From GCA-2712985 sp964515905 (lineage in GTDB: Bacteria; Pseudomonadota; Alphaproteobacteria; UBA7887): a stretch of 64,000 bases of DNA. The notes under the pieces were generated by a model that saw only the letters and a program-made list of their open reading frames with translations, ran no database searches and was not told where the DNA came from. Shown piece after piece: positions 36,833-46,232 of this stretch. Positions within the stretch are counted from its first letter, which is position 1. Each line of letters starts with the position of its first letter. The DNA is taken from the NCBI GenBank assembly GCA_964515905.1, contig CAZEWK010000035.1:25158-89157 (forward strand), given 5' to 3'. The translations under genes were made by a program, and so were the position numbers.

Positions 36833-37626
36833 GATGGTAGTTTTGCCCTAGTAAACAAAGAAAAGAAATTCTTACTTGTCTGATTAGCTAATTTATCAGT
36901 CTCTATTTCAAGTAAATTCGCCAGGAATTCTGCGGTATGTTGTACAAAACTTGGTTCATTTCTTCGACCCCGTTTTGGAACTGGCGCTAAGAATGGCGCA
37001 TCAGTTTCAACTAAAAGTTTATCCATGGGGATACTCTTTATTATATTTCTTAGGCACTCCGCATTTTTAAAAGTGACAATCCCAGCCACCGATATAAACA
37101 TCCCACATTCCAGAGCTGCATTAGCTAAATATTCCCCCGAGCTAAAACAATGTATGACACCAGGAAAACTACCTTTACTAACTTCAAATCGTAACAATTC
37201 AGCCGTGTCCTCATCGGCGGACCTGCTGTGAATGATTACAGGTAGACCGCTTTGACGTGAGATAGCAATATGTCTACGAAAGCTTTCTATCTGTAAGTCA
37301 CGAGGACTATTTTCGTAGTAATAGTCCAAACCAGTTTCGCCGACTCCAATGATTTTCTTCTTACGGTTAATTAACTTAAGAATTTTTGCAGGCTCTATCA
37401 TAATTTCATGTTCAACATTATGAGGGTGGACACCAACGGAGCAGTAAATATTATTATATTCCTCGGCGATAGACAGAACATCTGAGAATTCCGACAACTT
37501 GGTACAGATAGTTTGTATTACTTTCACATCGGCTTCGCGGGAACGTTTAATCACGTCACCAAAATCTTCTTCAAAATCGGAAAAATTTAAATGGCAATGG
37601 CTATCAACAAGCATTTGACTACGCAC
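36829..37626 (-). CDS. tatD: TatD-family metal-dependent hydrolase
   Basis: TIM-barrel metal-dependent nuclease family, 265 residues. Motifs: VDSHCHLNF (first metal pair), GVHPHN, IGVGETGLDYYY, PVIIHSRSADEDT, GVIHCFSSG and LVETDAPFLAPVPKRGRRNEP. Members are 3'-5' DNA and RNA nucleases involved in repair and RNA quality control. It lies between metG (six bases upstream) and the MBL hydrolase, the metG-tatD-MBL order common in proteobacteria. Confidence 0.94.
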   Translation of the reverse strand: MRSQMLVDSHCHLNFSDFEEDFGDVIKRSREADVKVIQTICTKLSEFSDVLSIAEEYNNIYCSVGVHPHNVEHEIMIEPAKILKLINRKKKIIGVGETGLDYYYENSPRDLQIESFRRHIAISRQSGLPVIIHSRSADEDTAELLRFEVSKGSFPGVIHCFSSGEYLANAALECGMFISVAGIVTFKNAECLRNIIKSIPMDKLLVETDAPFLAPVPKRGRRNEPSFVQHTAEFLANLLEIETDKLANQTSKNFFSLFTRAKLPS

Positions 37627-37632
37627 TTATAC

Positions 37633-39198
37633 TCAGTTCATCGGTTTTTCTGTGTCTTGAATCCTTGGGAAAATACCTTTGGGTTGTGACAGTGTAGTGC
37701 CAGAAAGTAAACGATTGTCAATTCCCAAAAAACTAAACGTTCGTTCATTCTCCGCCACGCCAAGCTGGTTAAGAAGTTGGGTCGCGGAATTAGGAATAAA
37801 GGGTTGCAATAGAATACCAAATTTCCGTATGCATTCAGCTAGGACATACAGAACTGTTTGCATTCTTTCTGGGTCAGTTTTTCTAAGGCTCCAAGGGGCT
37901 TGATGATCAACATATGAGTTCGCCATCCTAATAATCTTCCATATATCTTCTAAGGCTTCGTTACAGGATTGACGCTCTATGGTAGGTCGGATTAATTCTA
38001 AAAGCCCTTCAGCTTTCTGCAACAATTCATTGTCGGATTCTATAAATTGCCCCGGAATAGGAAATGTTGCGTCACAATTTTTGTAGATCATGGATAATAC
38101 TCTTTGGCATAAATTACCAAAGTCATTGGATAAATCACTATTTACTCGGTGCACTAGGGCTGCTTCCGAGAAGTCACCATCTTTGCCAAAAGGTACTTCT
38201 CTAAGCAAGAAATATCTTACTGCATCTATTCCAAATTCTTCTACTAAAGCAAAAGGATCTACAACATTCTTAAGACTCTTTGACATCTTTTGGCCGTTGA
38301 CTGTCCACCATCCATGGGCGAATACACGCTGTGGAGGTTCGAGGCCTGCTGACATAAGAAATGCCGGCCAATAAACGGCGTGGAAACGAAGTATATCTTT
38401 ACCAACAACATGCACATTTGCAGGCCAATATTTAGTAAATAAGTCACTAGAAGTGTTTGGATAGCCGCTGGCTGTAATGTAATTAGTTAGCGCATCAAGC
38501 CAAACATACATTATGTGATGTTCATTCTCTGGAACCGATATTCCCCATTTAAAGCTCGTCCGGGATACAGATAAGTCTTGGAGCCCTCCTTTTACAAAGC
38601 TTATAACTTCATTTCTACGAGACTCTGGTAGGATAAAATCTGGTTTATCTTCATAAAATTTTTGTAAACGATCGCCCCACTCTGATAACCGAAAAAAGTA
38701 ACTCGGTTCTTCTACCCACTCGACGGGAGCTCCCGAGGGAGCCAATAGTTGGTCGGGAACTTCATCTGATTTGGTAAGTTCGTTTTCAGTAAAAAAAGCT
38801 TCATCGCGGATAGAGTACCAACCAGAATAACTTCCTAAATAAATATCACCCGATTCGTTTAGAGCATTCCAAATAGCTTGACTTGATACGGCATGGCGTC
38901 CTTCTGTTGTTCTGATGAAATCGTCATTACTGATTTCTAGCTTATCAGCTAAATCCCGGAATCGTTGAGATACCCGATCTGTAAAAGCTTCCGGAGTTTC
39001 ATTAGATAATTGTGCCGATTTCTCTACCTTTTGACCATGCTCATCCGTTCCTGTCAAAAACATCACTTCTTTACCATCTAAACGCATGAATCTCGCCATT
39101 GCGTCGCAAGCGATAGTTGTGTACGCGTGCCCAATATGTGGCACGTCATTAACATAATATATTGGTGTAGTAATGAAGTAGCTGTTAGGAGTAGACAT
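37633..39198 (-). CDS. metG: Methionyl-tRNA synthetase
   Basis: Class-I synthetase charging tRNA-Met, 521 residues. It has the HIGH motif (VPHIGHAYTTIACDAMARF), the KMSKS motif (GQKMSKSLKNVVDP) and an anticodon-binding alpha-helical domain from about residue 370. The length and lack of a C-terminal tRNA-binding (Arc1p-like) extension fit the short alphaproteobacterial form. No zinc-binding cysteine knuckle is visible in the connective domain. Part of the holB-metG-tatD run; holB lies 28 bases upstream. Confidence 0.97.
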   Translation of the reverse strand: MSTPNSYFITTPIYYVNDVPHIGHAYTTIACDAMARFMRLDGKEVMFLTGTDEHGQKVEKSAQLSNETPEAFTDRVSQRFRDLADKLEISNDDFIRTTEGRHAVSSQAIWNALNESGDIYLGSYSGWYSIRDEAFFTENELTKSDEVPDQLLAPSGAPVEWVEEPSYFFRLSEWGDRLQKFYEDKPDFILPESRRNEVISFVKGGLQDLSVSRTSFKWGISVPENEHHIMYVWLDALTNYITASGYPNTSSDLFTKYWPANVHVVGKDILRFHAVYWPAFLMSAGLEPPQRVFAHGWWTVNGQKMSKSLKNVVDPFALVEEFGIDAVRYFLLREVPFGKDGDFSEAALVHRVNSDLSNDFGNLCQRVLSMIYKNCDATFPIPGQFIESDNELLQKAEGLLELIRPTIERQSCNEALEDIWKIIRMANSYVDHQAPWSLRKTDPERMQTVLYVLAECIRKFGILLQPFIPNSATQLLNQLGVAENERTFSFLGIDNRLLSGTTLSQPKGIFPRIQDTEKPMN

Positions 39199-39226
39199 AG
39201 TTTTTGATATTAAACCAATATCAGGT

Positions 39227-40333
39227 CTAAACGGTTAGAAAGTCATCGACAGTCGCATAAGCATGCAATATGACTTGCCTTCTGTCCAAATGCATATTTT
39301 CAGTATTGTTAAAAAGTTGGTTTAGTTTTTCCCATAACTGCATCCAATCTTCAAGCCCGCGCAAAGAAATAAATCTTTTCCGTGCGATTGTTTCTCCTCT
39401 AATTAACTCTACCGAATATCCATTAGAATTCTGCATGATTACTAAGCGCAGGATCCATCCCAATAGAAGTTGAGTGGCTATGGTAAAACGGTGTTCCGTT
39501 CCGGATCCAAAGAATTTATCTGCAATCGCATGTACCTGAAGAAAATCAGTCTTTGGTGCAGATATTAAGACAGTAATCAATTCACGATAGAGTGAAATAC
39601 CGTCATTTTCATATATCTCAAGGGCACGACCTGGGCTTCCATCAGAGATTTCATATAAAATTTGGATTTCCTCCTTATCCAAATCTAGATTATTTTTCTG
39701 AATTATAGCGAAAAAATCTTTCCATAATAGAGGCTTCAAAATAAATTTATGGCACCTTGATTTGATCGTTGGTAATAACCGACCGGATGAATTGCTCACC
39801 AAGATCAAAGTCGTTCTCGGTGGTGGCTCTTCAAGAGATTTCAAAATTGAATTAGCGGCGTGCATGTTCATTTCATCAGCAGAATCTACTATGGCGACTT
39901 TAAAGATAGAATCGGCCGGCGTTAATCTCAAAAAATTGTGTAATTCTCTTGCTTCTCCCACAGTGATTTCCGTCCGGTAACGGCCTGTTCGAGAATTTTT
40001 TCCCTTCTCCAAAACGAATAAATCTGGGTGTCCCTGTGACGCAATCTGTGCGGATATTCTACTTTTAATCGGGACAGAGAGATCATCATCTACGTGGCTA
40101 GCAAAAAGATCATTATTGGTAGGTAATAACTTAATACCTAACATTTTTCGCGCTAGTCGATAAGCAAGTGTTGCTTTTCCGATGCCTTTTTCACCAGTAA
40201 GCAGGATTGCAGACGGCAAATGACCATTCTTGAGCAAAGACCCAAGTTGGGCCTCTATTTGTTCGTGGCCATAAAAAAACTTAGTTTCCCGAGGATGACA
40301 GCGAAGTTTAAGAGCACCTTCGTTATTAGACAT
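39227..40333 (-). CDS. holB: DNA polymerase III, delta prime subunit
   Basis: Clamp-loader subunit, 368 residues. Walker A is GEKGIGKATL (GxxGxGK) at about 47-56; the later segments DEMNMHAANSILKSLEEPPPRTTLIL and SRCHKF with the Ser-Arg-Cys sensor are typical of clamp-loader subunits. GHPDLFVLEKG is common in alphaproteobacterial delta prime. The zinc-binding cysteine cluster found in E. coli HolB is not seen. The ATG at 40331-40333 is used; a TTG one codon upstream is possible. It overlaps the tmk stop by eight bases, so both are translated from one message. Confidence 0.93.
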   Translation of the reverse strand: MSNNEGALKLRCHPRETKFFYGHEQIEAQLGSLLKNGHLPSAILLTGEKGIGKATLAYRLARKMLGIKLLPTNNDLFASHVDDDLSVPIKSRISAQIASQGHPDLFVLEKGKNSRTGRYRTEITVGEARELHNFLRLTPADSIFKVAIVDSADEMNMHAANSILKSLEEPPPRTTLILVSNSSGRLLPTIKSRCHKFILKPLLWKDFFAIIQKNNLDLDKEEIQILYEISDGSPGRALEIYENDGISLYRELITVLISAPKTDFLQVHAIADKFFGSGTEHRFTIATQLLLGWILRLVIMQNSNGYSVELIRGETIARKRFISLRGLEDWMQLWEKLNQLFNNTENMHLDRRQVILHAYATVDDFLTV

Positions 40334-40955
40334 CAAACTTACGCTTTATTTCATCTATTATGGTTTTGCTCGTTTCATCTATACTGTTCTGTCCGTCAAT
40401 TATTACACATCTTGACGGCGAGTTTTCCGCAATACCTAAGAAGCCCTCTCTGACTCTGCTATGAAAATCTTTGTTCATTTTTTCGTAGCGATCTTTATTA
40501 CCGTCTCGCAGACGGGCACGTTCTAGACCTACTTCTACAGGCACATCCAAAACAAAAGTAAGATCAGGAGTAAAAGATTCCACAATAAACTTATAAAGAA
40601 AATCAATAACAACTTTATTTACACCCAGTCCACTACCTTGATACGCAGCGGTGGAATCAGCAAAACGGTCACATAACACCCAGCTTCCTCTGTGAAGAGC
40701 AGGAGCAATTGTGTTTTTAATATGGTTCCGTCGAGCGGCGAAATGAAGTAGCACTTCCGATTTCGGATCCCACTTCCCTATATCCCCGTTTACCAATAGT
40801 TCGCGTATAAGTTCTGCCGAAGAATTTCCCCCGGGCTCTCGGGTACGAAGGGACTCAATTCCCTTTTTGGAAAGGAACGACTGCAATAATTTAATCTGTG
40901 TAGACTTTCCACTCCCCTCTCCGCCTTCAAATGTAATGAATTTGCTTTGTTCCAC
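40326..40955 (-). CDS. tmk: Thymidylate kinase
   Basis: Phosphorylates dTMP to dTDP, 209 residues. P-loop FEGGEGSGKSTQIKLL at about 9-24, the DR(Y/F/H) motif in CDRFADSTAAYQG, TREPGG substrate loop, and the lid segment around LRDGNKDRYE. It lies between dacC (39 bases upstream) and holB, the usual order in alphaproteobacteria. Confidence 0.97.
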   Translation of the reverse strand: MEQSKFITFEGGEGSGKSTQIKLLQSFLSKKGIESLRTREPGGNSSAELIRELLVNGDIGKWDPKSEVLLHFAARRNHIKNTIAPALHRGSWVLCDRFADSTAAYQGSGLGVNKVVIDFLYKFIVESFTPDLTFVLDVPVEVGLERARLRDGNKDRYEKMNKDFHSRVREGFLGIAENSPSRCVIIDGQNSIDETSKTIIDEIKRKFDV

Positions 40956-40994
40956 AATCTTATGGGCATTCTTTGTTTATTGTAATAGTGTTAA

Positions 40995-42134
40995 TTACTT
41001 CTCTGGTGGAGGTCCAAATATCATATAACCCAAAGCTCCGCTTAATCGACCAAATAAACCTGAACGATCTACTGTCTCACCAGCTACCAACGGTAGCTGA
41101 ATAATATTTGAATCTGATATTTTTACCCGCAACTGGGCTACTATATCACCTTTCTCGACAGGAGCTGGGATAGGGGATTCATAATGCACAGAAACATGTA
41201 AGTTATCTCTAGCATCACGAGGCAAAGTAACTGTCAGATTATCGTTTATCTCTAGGGGGACTCTGGCAATTTTCCCAAGCCAGACATCGGCTTTCGAAAC
41301 CGTATCTCCCTTTTTAAATAATTGATAGTTTTTAAATTTTCTAAATCCCCAATCAAATAAACGTTCCGATTCAATTGCTCGTTGTTGCGCTGTTTCCATA
41401 CCAGTGAGAACAAGTATTAAACGTCGATTATTCCTAACTGCTGTTGCCGCTAATCCATACCCTGCTTCACTGGTGTGTCCTGTTTTCATTCCATCTACAC
41501 CGATATTTTTATACAACAGCGGATTTCGGTTTCCTTGTCGGATACCGTTGTATGTAAACTCTTTTTCGGCAAAGAGAGGAAAATAATTGGGATGATCAAT
41601 TAGTATTTGTTTCGTTATTAACGCTATATCTCTCGCGCTCATTTTATGCCCAGAGTCTGGCCAACCAGTTGCATTTGTAAACGTGCTATCTTGCAATCCG
41701 ATCTCATGGCCCCGATCCGTCATTAAATCAGAAAATGCCTCCTCACTCCCAGCAATTGTCTCCGCAAGAACAATACAGGCATCATTTCCTGATTGGACAA
41801 TGACGCCTCTCAAGAGGTCTTCTACGGAAACTGTTTTTCCAACTTCAACAAACATCTTAGACCCACCCATGCGCCATGCTTTCTCACTAACAGGCAACAT
41901 ATCTTCCATGGCAAGTCCACCTAATTGAATCTCCTCAAATACCATATAGCTTGTCATTAGCTTGCTTAAGGATGCCGGTGGAACGGGTGTTTCGATGTCC
42001 TTCTCTAAAAGAATTGCCCCGGTCGCAAAATCCATCAGAAGCGCTTGTTTAGCCGATGTCTCAAATGCAAAAGCAGGACTAACAAAGGAGACGGCAATTA
42101 GAAAGTTTCTACAAATTTTGATGAATAACCACAT
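40995..42134 (-). CDS. dacC: D-alanyl-D-alanine carboxypeptidase (penicillin-binding protein 5/6 family)
   Basis: Trims the terminal D-Ala from peptidoglycan stem peptides; 379 residues. A signal peptide (about 1-23, ending near SPAFAFE) precedes the S11 peptidase domain. Its motifs are SxxK in PPASLSKLMTSYM, SGN in IVQSGNDACIVLAET and KTG in GMKTGHTSEAGYGL. A C-terminal beta domain (PBP5_C type) extends from about 280, and the tail is amphipathic enough to touch the membrane. Genes for the septal proteins RlpA and MltB lie upstream on the same strand. The name dacC is by family; dacA-like is equally possible. Confidence 0.93.
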   Translation of the reverse strand: MWLFIKICRNFLIAVSFVSPAFAFETSAKQALLMDFATGAILLEKDIETPVPPASLSKLMTSYMVFEEIQLGGLAMEDMLPVSEKAWRMGGSKMFVEVGKTVSVEDLLRGVIVQSGNDACIVLAETIAGSEEAFSDLMTDRGHEIGLQDSTFTNATGWPDSGHKMSARDIALITKQILIDHPNYFPLFAEKEFTYNGIRQGNRNPLLYKNIGVDGMKTGHTSEAGYGLAATAVRNNRRLILVLTGMETAQQRAIESERLFDWGFRKFKNYQLFKKGDTVSKADVWLGKIARVPLEINDNLTVTLPRDARDNLHVSVHYESPIPAPVEKGDIVAQLRVKISDSNIIQLPLVAGETVDRSGLFGRLSGALGYMIFGPPPEK

Positions 42135-42266
42135 GAGTCACTATTCTATCCAATTTTTTCATCTAAATGTTATTAAATTACTAAATTAAAATTTTTAATA
42201 ATAACAAAAAATTAAGAAATTTTGGTACCGTTTTCGACACTTCTATGCTCAGAATCGGCTACGTAT

Positions 42267-43286
42267 CTACATGCTTTGATCTTGTATTAGGTGGACGTCT
42301 CTGTAGCCGGATTTTATTAGATTCTGCATTAAATTGTCTGCTTCATCGACATTAGCGACGGGTCCTAATTGAACTCTATAGTAAATATTTTGATCAAACT
42401 CGGTAGTAGTGATGCGGACAGGAGCAAAGTACGAAAGTTTTCCACTTAGTCTACTGGCATTCTGTTCTTGAAGAAATGATCCAACCTGCACGAAGAATTC
42501 AGATACTTTTTCAATTGCCAAATTATTTGAATTTATTGAAGCAATATTTTTATTAGTATTTCTGCTTACGATATTCTTTATTTCTATCGGAGCAGATGCC
42601 ACTGCGCCTTCTGGTAAAGGCAAATCGCCTACAGCAACATTAACGGATGGGACAGCCTCCACAATTTCCGCTTCACCAGTCGGATTATTGTACTTTTCTG
42701 CAACGTATAGGGAACCATTTTCGGATATCGCACGGACACGAACCATTGCCAAGCCTTTCTCTTTGAAACCTAAAAGTTGAGAAGCTCGACGAGATAGATC
42801 TATAATACGCCCGTTCACAAATGGCCCTCTATCGTTAACATCTAAGATAATCGATCTACCATTCGAAAGATTTGTCACCCGGACTTTGCTTGGCATTGGC
42901 AGTGTCTTATGAGCCGCGGTGAGAGCATTCATATTGTATACTGCCCCATTAGCCGTAGTTTTCCCATGGAAAGCTTCACCATACCAGGAGGCAATTCCAA
43001 CCTCGTCATAGTCTGGATTTACCTTCGGATAATACCAAATACCATCTACTTGATATGGTTTACCAACCTTATATTCTCCAAGGGCGGTTACGCTGTTACT
43101 ATCTATCTTTGGTGGTTTAGTGGTGCTATCCCTCTCGTGTTTTTCTGAGTCCGATGTACTACCAAGTTCTTTAACACTGTGAATAGCAAGTTGCGTTTCC
43201 GCACATCCACCGAGAAACATGTTGCCACAAAGCAACAAGACAAGGCTGATTACCCAAACCACAAAATAGTGAGACCTGATATTCAA
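42267..43286 (-). CDS. rlpA: Septal ring lytic transglycosylase RlpA (lipoprotein with SPOR domain)
   Basis: Outer-membrane lipoprotein, 339 residues. A signal peptide ends in the lipobox LGGC at about residue 28. The double-psi barrel (about 95-190) contains GIASWYGEAFHGKTTANGAVYNM and DRGPFVNGRIIDLSRRA, the catalytic Asp/His region of RlpA. A C-terminal SPOR domain (about 262-336) would bind denuded septal glycan. Expected to cleave naked glycan strands in septum separation. It lies between dacC and mltB, a peptidoglycan cluster. Confidence 0.93.
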   Translation of the reverse strand: MNIRSHYFVVWVISLVLLLCGNMFLGGCAETQLAIHSVKELGSTSDSEKHERDSTTKPPKIDSNSVTALGEYKVGKPYQVDGIWYYPKVNPDYDEVGIASWYGEAFHGKTTANGAVYNMNALTAAHKTLPMPSKVRVTNLSNGRSIILDVNDRGPFVNGRIIDLSRRASQLLGFKEKGLAMVRVRAISENGSLYVAEKYNNPTGEAEIVEAVPSVNVAVGDLPLPEGAVASAPIEIKNIVSRNTNKNIASINSNNLAIEKVSEFFVQVGSFLQEQNASRLSGKLSYFAPVRITTTEFDQNIYYRVQLGPVANVDEADNLMQNLIKSGYRDVHLIQDQSM

Positions 43287-43319
43287 GTATGCTGGTCCCT
43301 TACCAATTTTCTTTAATAC

Positions 43320-44309
43320 TTAACGACCTATCATGTCATCTGCAAGAATGCCGACAGAAAGAGCAAAGTAAATAGAACGATTCCATTTTAAAAGGGTTCG
43401 AAAATTATTATATACCATAAAGGCTCGCCCATTGATTCCGTCGGGAAGGATTATAGATGCGTCTAGGGAGCGAGTGGGTAAATTTCGACCGTCTATCCGT
43501 CTAATACCGATTTCTTGCCACACATTAATCGGCTTGATTGTCTCCAACCCCGTCGAATCAAAATCGAAATTTAACGGTAAGGTTACTTCTCGTCCCCAAG
43601 TCTGATCATCCTTCCAACCTAATACATGGAGATAATTTGCTATAGAAGCAAAAATATCTTCTTTAGTAGACCAGATATCCCGTCGACCATCTTGATTGTA
43701 GTCGATTGCATAACGTTGATAGCTGGAGGGCATAAATTGGCACTGCCCCATGGCTCCTGCCCAAGATCCATTCATATTTAAAAAATCGATATCACCATTA
43801 TCCAAAATAAGTAGTGCTTGAATTAATTCTGATAGAAAGAATTCTCCCCTACGGCCGTCAAAAGCTAAAGTTGCCAAAGCATCAATTACTGGAAATCCCC
43901 CTGTAAAACGCCCAAAATCACTTTCCAATCCCCATAATGCAACTACAAATCGATTTTGAACATGATAATTTTGGGCAATTTCATTTAGAAGTTCTTCTTG
44001 GTTCGAGAGACGTTTTTGCGCGCCCAATATTCGGTTAGTAGATATTACCTTCTGGAGGTATTCCTCAAAGGATTGCCGGCCTTCGGGCTGACTTCTATCA
44101 AGCTCAATTATTCGGGGTCGATATGCAATATTTTCCAAAGCCTCATCTAAAACCAATTTTTCAACACCAGCACGAATCGCCTCCTCACGAATAGTCTGAA
44201 GCCAATCAAAAAAATCGCGGTCCTCGGCATATATTTCTAGAAAAGGCAGCCCTAATCCCAGTAAGAATACTGAACCAAAGACCAAATAGCGGATTAAAAC
44301 TCGTTTCAT
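43320..44309 (-). CDS. mltB: Lytic murein transglycosylase, MltB family
   Basis: Cleaves glycan strands with 1,6-anhydro ends; 329 residues. An N-terminal hydrophobic segment (about 6-27) acts as a signal peptide; no lipobox Cys is seen. The catalytic Glu is in ALWGLESDFGRFTGGF, followed by ALATLAFDGRRGEFF and GSWAGAMGQCQFMPSSYQRYAIDYNQDGR, with its calcium-like DxNxDG loop. LKWNRSIYFALSVGILADDM is the typical C-terminus. There is no C-terminal peptidoglycan-binding domain. It is the first gene on the minus-strand murein cluster and diverges from tRNA-Ser by 140 bases. Confidence 0.94.
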   Translation of the reverse strand: MKRVLIRYLVFGSVFLLGLGLPFLEIYAEDRDFFDWLQTIREEAIRAGVEKLVLDEALENIAYRPRIIELDRSQPEGRQSFEEYLQKVISTNRILGAQKRLSNQEELLNEIAQNYHVQNRFVVALWGLESDFGRFTGGFPVIDALATLAFDGRRGEFFLSELIQALLILDNGDIDFLNMNGSWAGAMGQCQFMPSSYQRYAIDYNQDGRRDIWSTKEDIFASIANYLHVLGWKDDQTWGREVTLPLNFDFDSTGLETIKPINVWQEIGIRRIDGRNLPTRSLDASIILPDGINGRAFMVYNNFRTLLKWNRSIYFALSVGILADDMIGR

Positions 44310-44449
44310 AGTGGTATCATCTCATATTGAGATATATGAGGAAATACTATGGATAAAAGGTTTCGGATGACGAACAAATATTTGCAGGTTAAAACTACGC
44401 TTAACCTTGTTTATACCGGTAATTTGTATTCGATGAGGTATTAAATACC

Positions 44450-44539
44450 GGAGGAGTGGCAGAGTGGTTGAATGCACTGGTCTTGAAAACCAGCGTGCCC
44501 TCACGGGTACCGGGAGTTCGAATCTCCCCTCCTCCGCCA
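44450..44539 (+). tRNA. tRNA-Ser (anticodon UGA)
   Basis: A 90-base tRNA with encoded CCA (44537-44539). The acceptor stem pairs GGAGGAG (44450-44456) with CTCCTCC (44529-44535) around discriminator G. The anticodon stem is CTGGT / ACCAG, closing a loop with TGA, read as anticodon UGA. It has a long variable arm (about 15 bases, GTGCCCTCACGGGTACC), as required for serine. The T arm GGGAGTTCGAATCTCCC is standard. It lies between the minus-strand core murein genes and the accessory region that follows. Confidence 0.97.
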
Positions 44540-44790
44540 ATTGTGAATTCATCTAAGTTCTTTGGACAATTTATTTTTTAGACAGTATTAAAGAAAATCC
44601 AAAAGCTAATACAATTAAAATGGACGATACTAGCAAACATCCGGGCTATCCAAATATTTGATATGATAGCCCACAGAGAAGGCCTTGGATATCGACCCGT
44701 CTATCTATTGACAGCACGCACTCAACTACTCTTGGGATGCCAGTTCAAAATAATTTCTTAGTAATTTACATAAATTTAATTAACCCGACG
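44540..44790. other. Non-coding stretch after tRNA-Ser with one inverted repeat
   Basis: No reading frame is convincing here. GGGCTATC (44643-44650) and GATAGCCC (44665-44672) form a perfect eight-base inverted repeat with a 14-base loop, but no T-run follows on either strand. It may be a weak terminator or a protein site. No copy of the tRNA 3' end that would mark an attachment site was seen in the region examined by eye. Confidence 0.35.
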
Positions 44791-46020
44791 TCAAAACTCA
44801 TTACGTTTTTTGAAACCCGCAATATTTCGGTAATCTCTAGCAATTTCATCCACCTCCCAATTCGCTACAAGGTCTTCAACCCGATCTTCTGGACCAGATA
44901 CTCTATCATCTGCGATATCGAGAACTTTCTCAGGGCCCCATCGTCTGTTCTCTAGAACAATTTCGGAAGTTTTGGTGCGTCTAATTTCCTCATATTCTTT
45001 TAAAGAATCTACTGGGTTCTCCTTGGTCATTAACGACGACAGTAGCTCACAATCTAGAATCGCTTGTGAAGCACCGTTAGCCCCTACCGGATACATTGGA
45101 TGTGCAGCATCTCCTAATAAATTTACACGTCCTGTCCCCCAGCTTGGAAGTGGATCTCTATCTACCATGGGATATTCAAAAATTTGTCTTCCACTTTTCA
45201 GCATTGCGAGGACATCGATATCTCGCATGTGAAAATTGTTAAAATGCTTAACAAACTGATTGTTGCCTGGTTGTGTCCAATCTGCTGCTTCCACTTCTCT
45301 AGGGTATTCCTGCCTGTATTCAGCCACCCAATTAATTGAGACATTTCCTGAGCTGTCAGGGATAGATGATATCGGATAGCAAACCAATTTGATATCGTGA
45401 TTACCTGCTATGAACATGGTTTCACCATCACCAAAAGGAGCTAATTGAGAGATCCCTCGCCACATTGTCATGCCCTCGTATTTCGCAGGTAATTCATTTG
45501 GATGTAGTTGCTTTCGTATCTGAGAATGAAAACCATCAGCCCCAATCAAAATATCCCCATGAATGGGGTCCGTTTGATCTCCCGTTACTGTGTTTTTTGC
45601 AAACACAATAACGGAGCGATCATCTTGAATAAATTTTTTTACTTCCATCCCTGTTTGTATTGAATCAGGGCCTAAACGTTCAACAACCTTTTTTAATAAT
45701 TCCATTTGCAGGAGGCCCCGATGGAGAGAATACTGTGGGAACTCAAATCCTGCTTCGATCCCGCGTAAATCGGAAGTAATGACTTGACCAAACTTAGTCC
45801 TGTATTCAATTGCCCGGGTTCGTATTCCTATTCGATCCAAAGTGGTCCCGAGCCCAAGCCTATGCAGCACTCCCGAACCATGGGGCAGCAGGTTGATACC
45901 GACCCCTAGCGGTTTGATTTCCGGTACCGCTTCCAAAATTTCAACATGAAAGCCGTCTCGATTCAAACAAAGTGCAGCCGTTAAACCGCCAATACCAGCG
46001 CCCGCAATAAGTATTTTCAT
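44791..46020 (-). CDS. FAD-dependent monooxygenase (salicylate hydroxylase / PhzS-like family)
   Basis: Flavoprotein aromatic hydroxylase, 409 residues. The FAD motif is LIAGAGIGGLTAALCLNRDG at the N-terminus, the second flavin contact is DILIGADGFHSQIRKQL, and the GD motif is VNLLGDAAHPMYPVGANGASQAI. GVGINLLPHGSGVLHRLGLG and EYRTKFGQVI are typical of the flavin-dependent oxidoreductase subgroup related to PhzS. The substrate is unknown; an aromatic carboxylate is likely by family. It is transcribed divergently from an acetamidase/formamidase gene with a 212-base intergenic region, which may contain shared control sites. Confidence 0.86.
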   Translation of the reverse strand: MKILIAGAGIGGLTAALCLNRDGFHVEILEAVPEIKPLGVGINLLPHGSGVLHRLGLGTTLDRIGIRTRAIEYRTKFGQVITSDLRGIEAGFEFPQYSLHRGLLQMELLKKVVERLGPDSIQTGMEVKKFIQDDRSVIVFAKNTVTGDQTDPIHGDILIGADGFHSQIRKQLHPNELPAKYEGMTMWRGISQLAPFGDGETMFIAGNHDIKLVCYPISSIPDSSGNVSINWVAEYRQEYPREVEAADWTQPGNNQFVKHFNNFHMRDIDVLAMLKSGRQIFEYPMVDRDPLPSWGTGRVNLLGDAAHPMYPVGANGASQAILDCELLSSLMTKENPVDSLKEYEEIRRTKTSEIVLENRRWGPEKVLDIADDRVSGPEDRVEDLVANWEVDEIARDYRNIAGFKKRNEF

Positions 46021-46232
46021 TACAAATTCATTTCTAATGAAAAATATAAGATATTAATGGTATTTATTTATTTTTAAATTAAAAATTAGATTGTAAAAAT
46101 CGCTGAATTGCTTTTCTAGGCTCGAAATACAGTGGGAATGATTATACTACTAGTGAAATAATAAATTCGACTCTAATCTACATAGTGGTTATCTGAAATA
46201 AAACTACCACAGTTTCGTAATTGGGGGAGCAA

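Noticed and set aside
44437..44449. Palindrome GGTATTAAATACC abutting the tRNA-Ser 5' end
   Set aside because: Short and AT-rich; more likely part of the tRNA leader than a separate control site.
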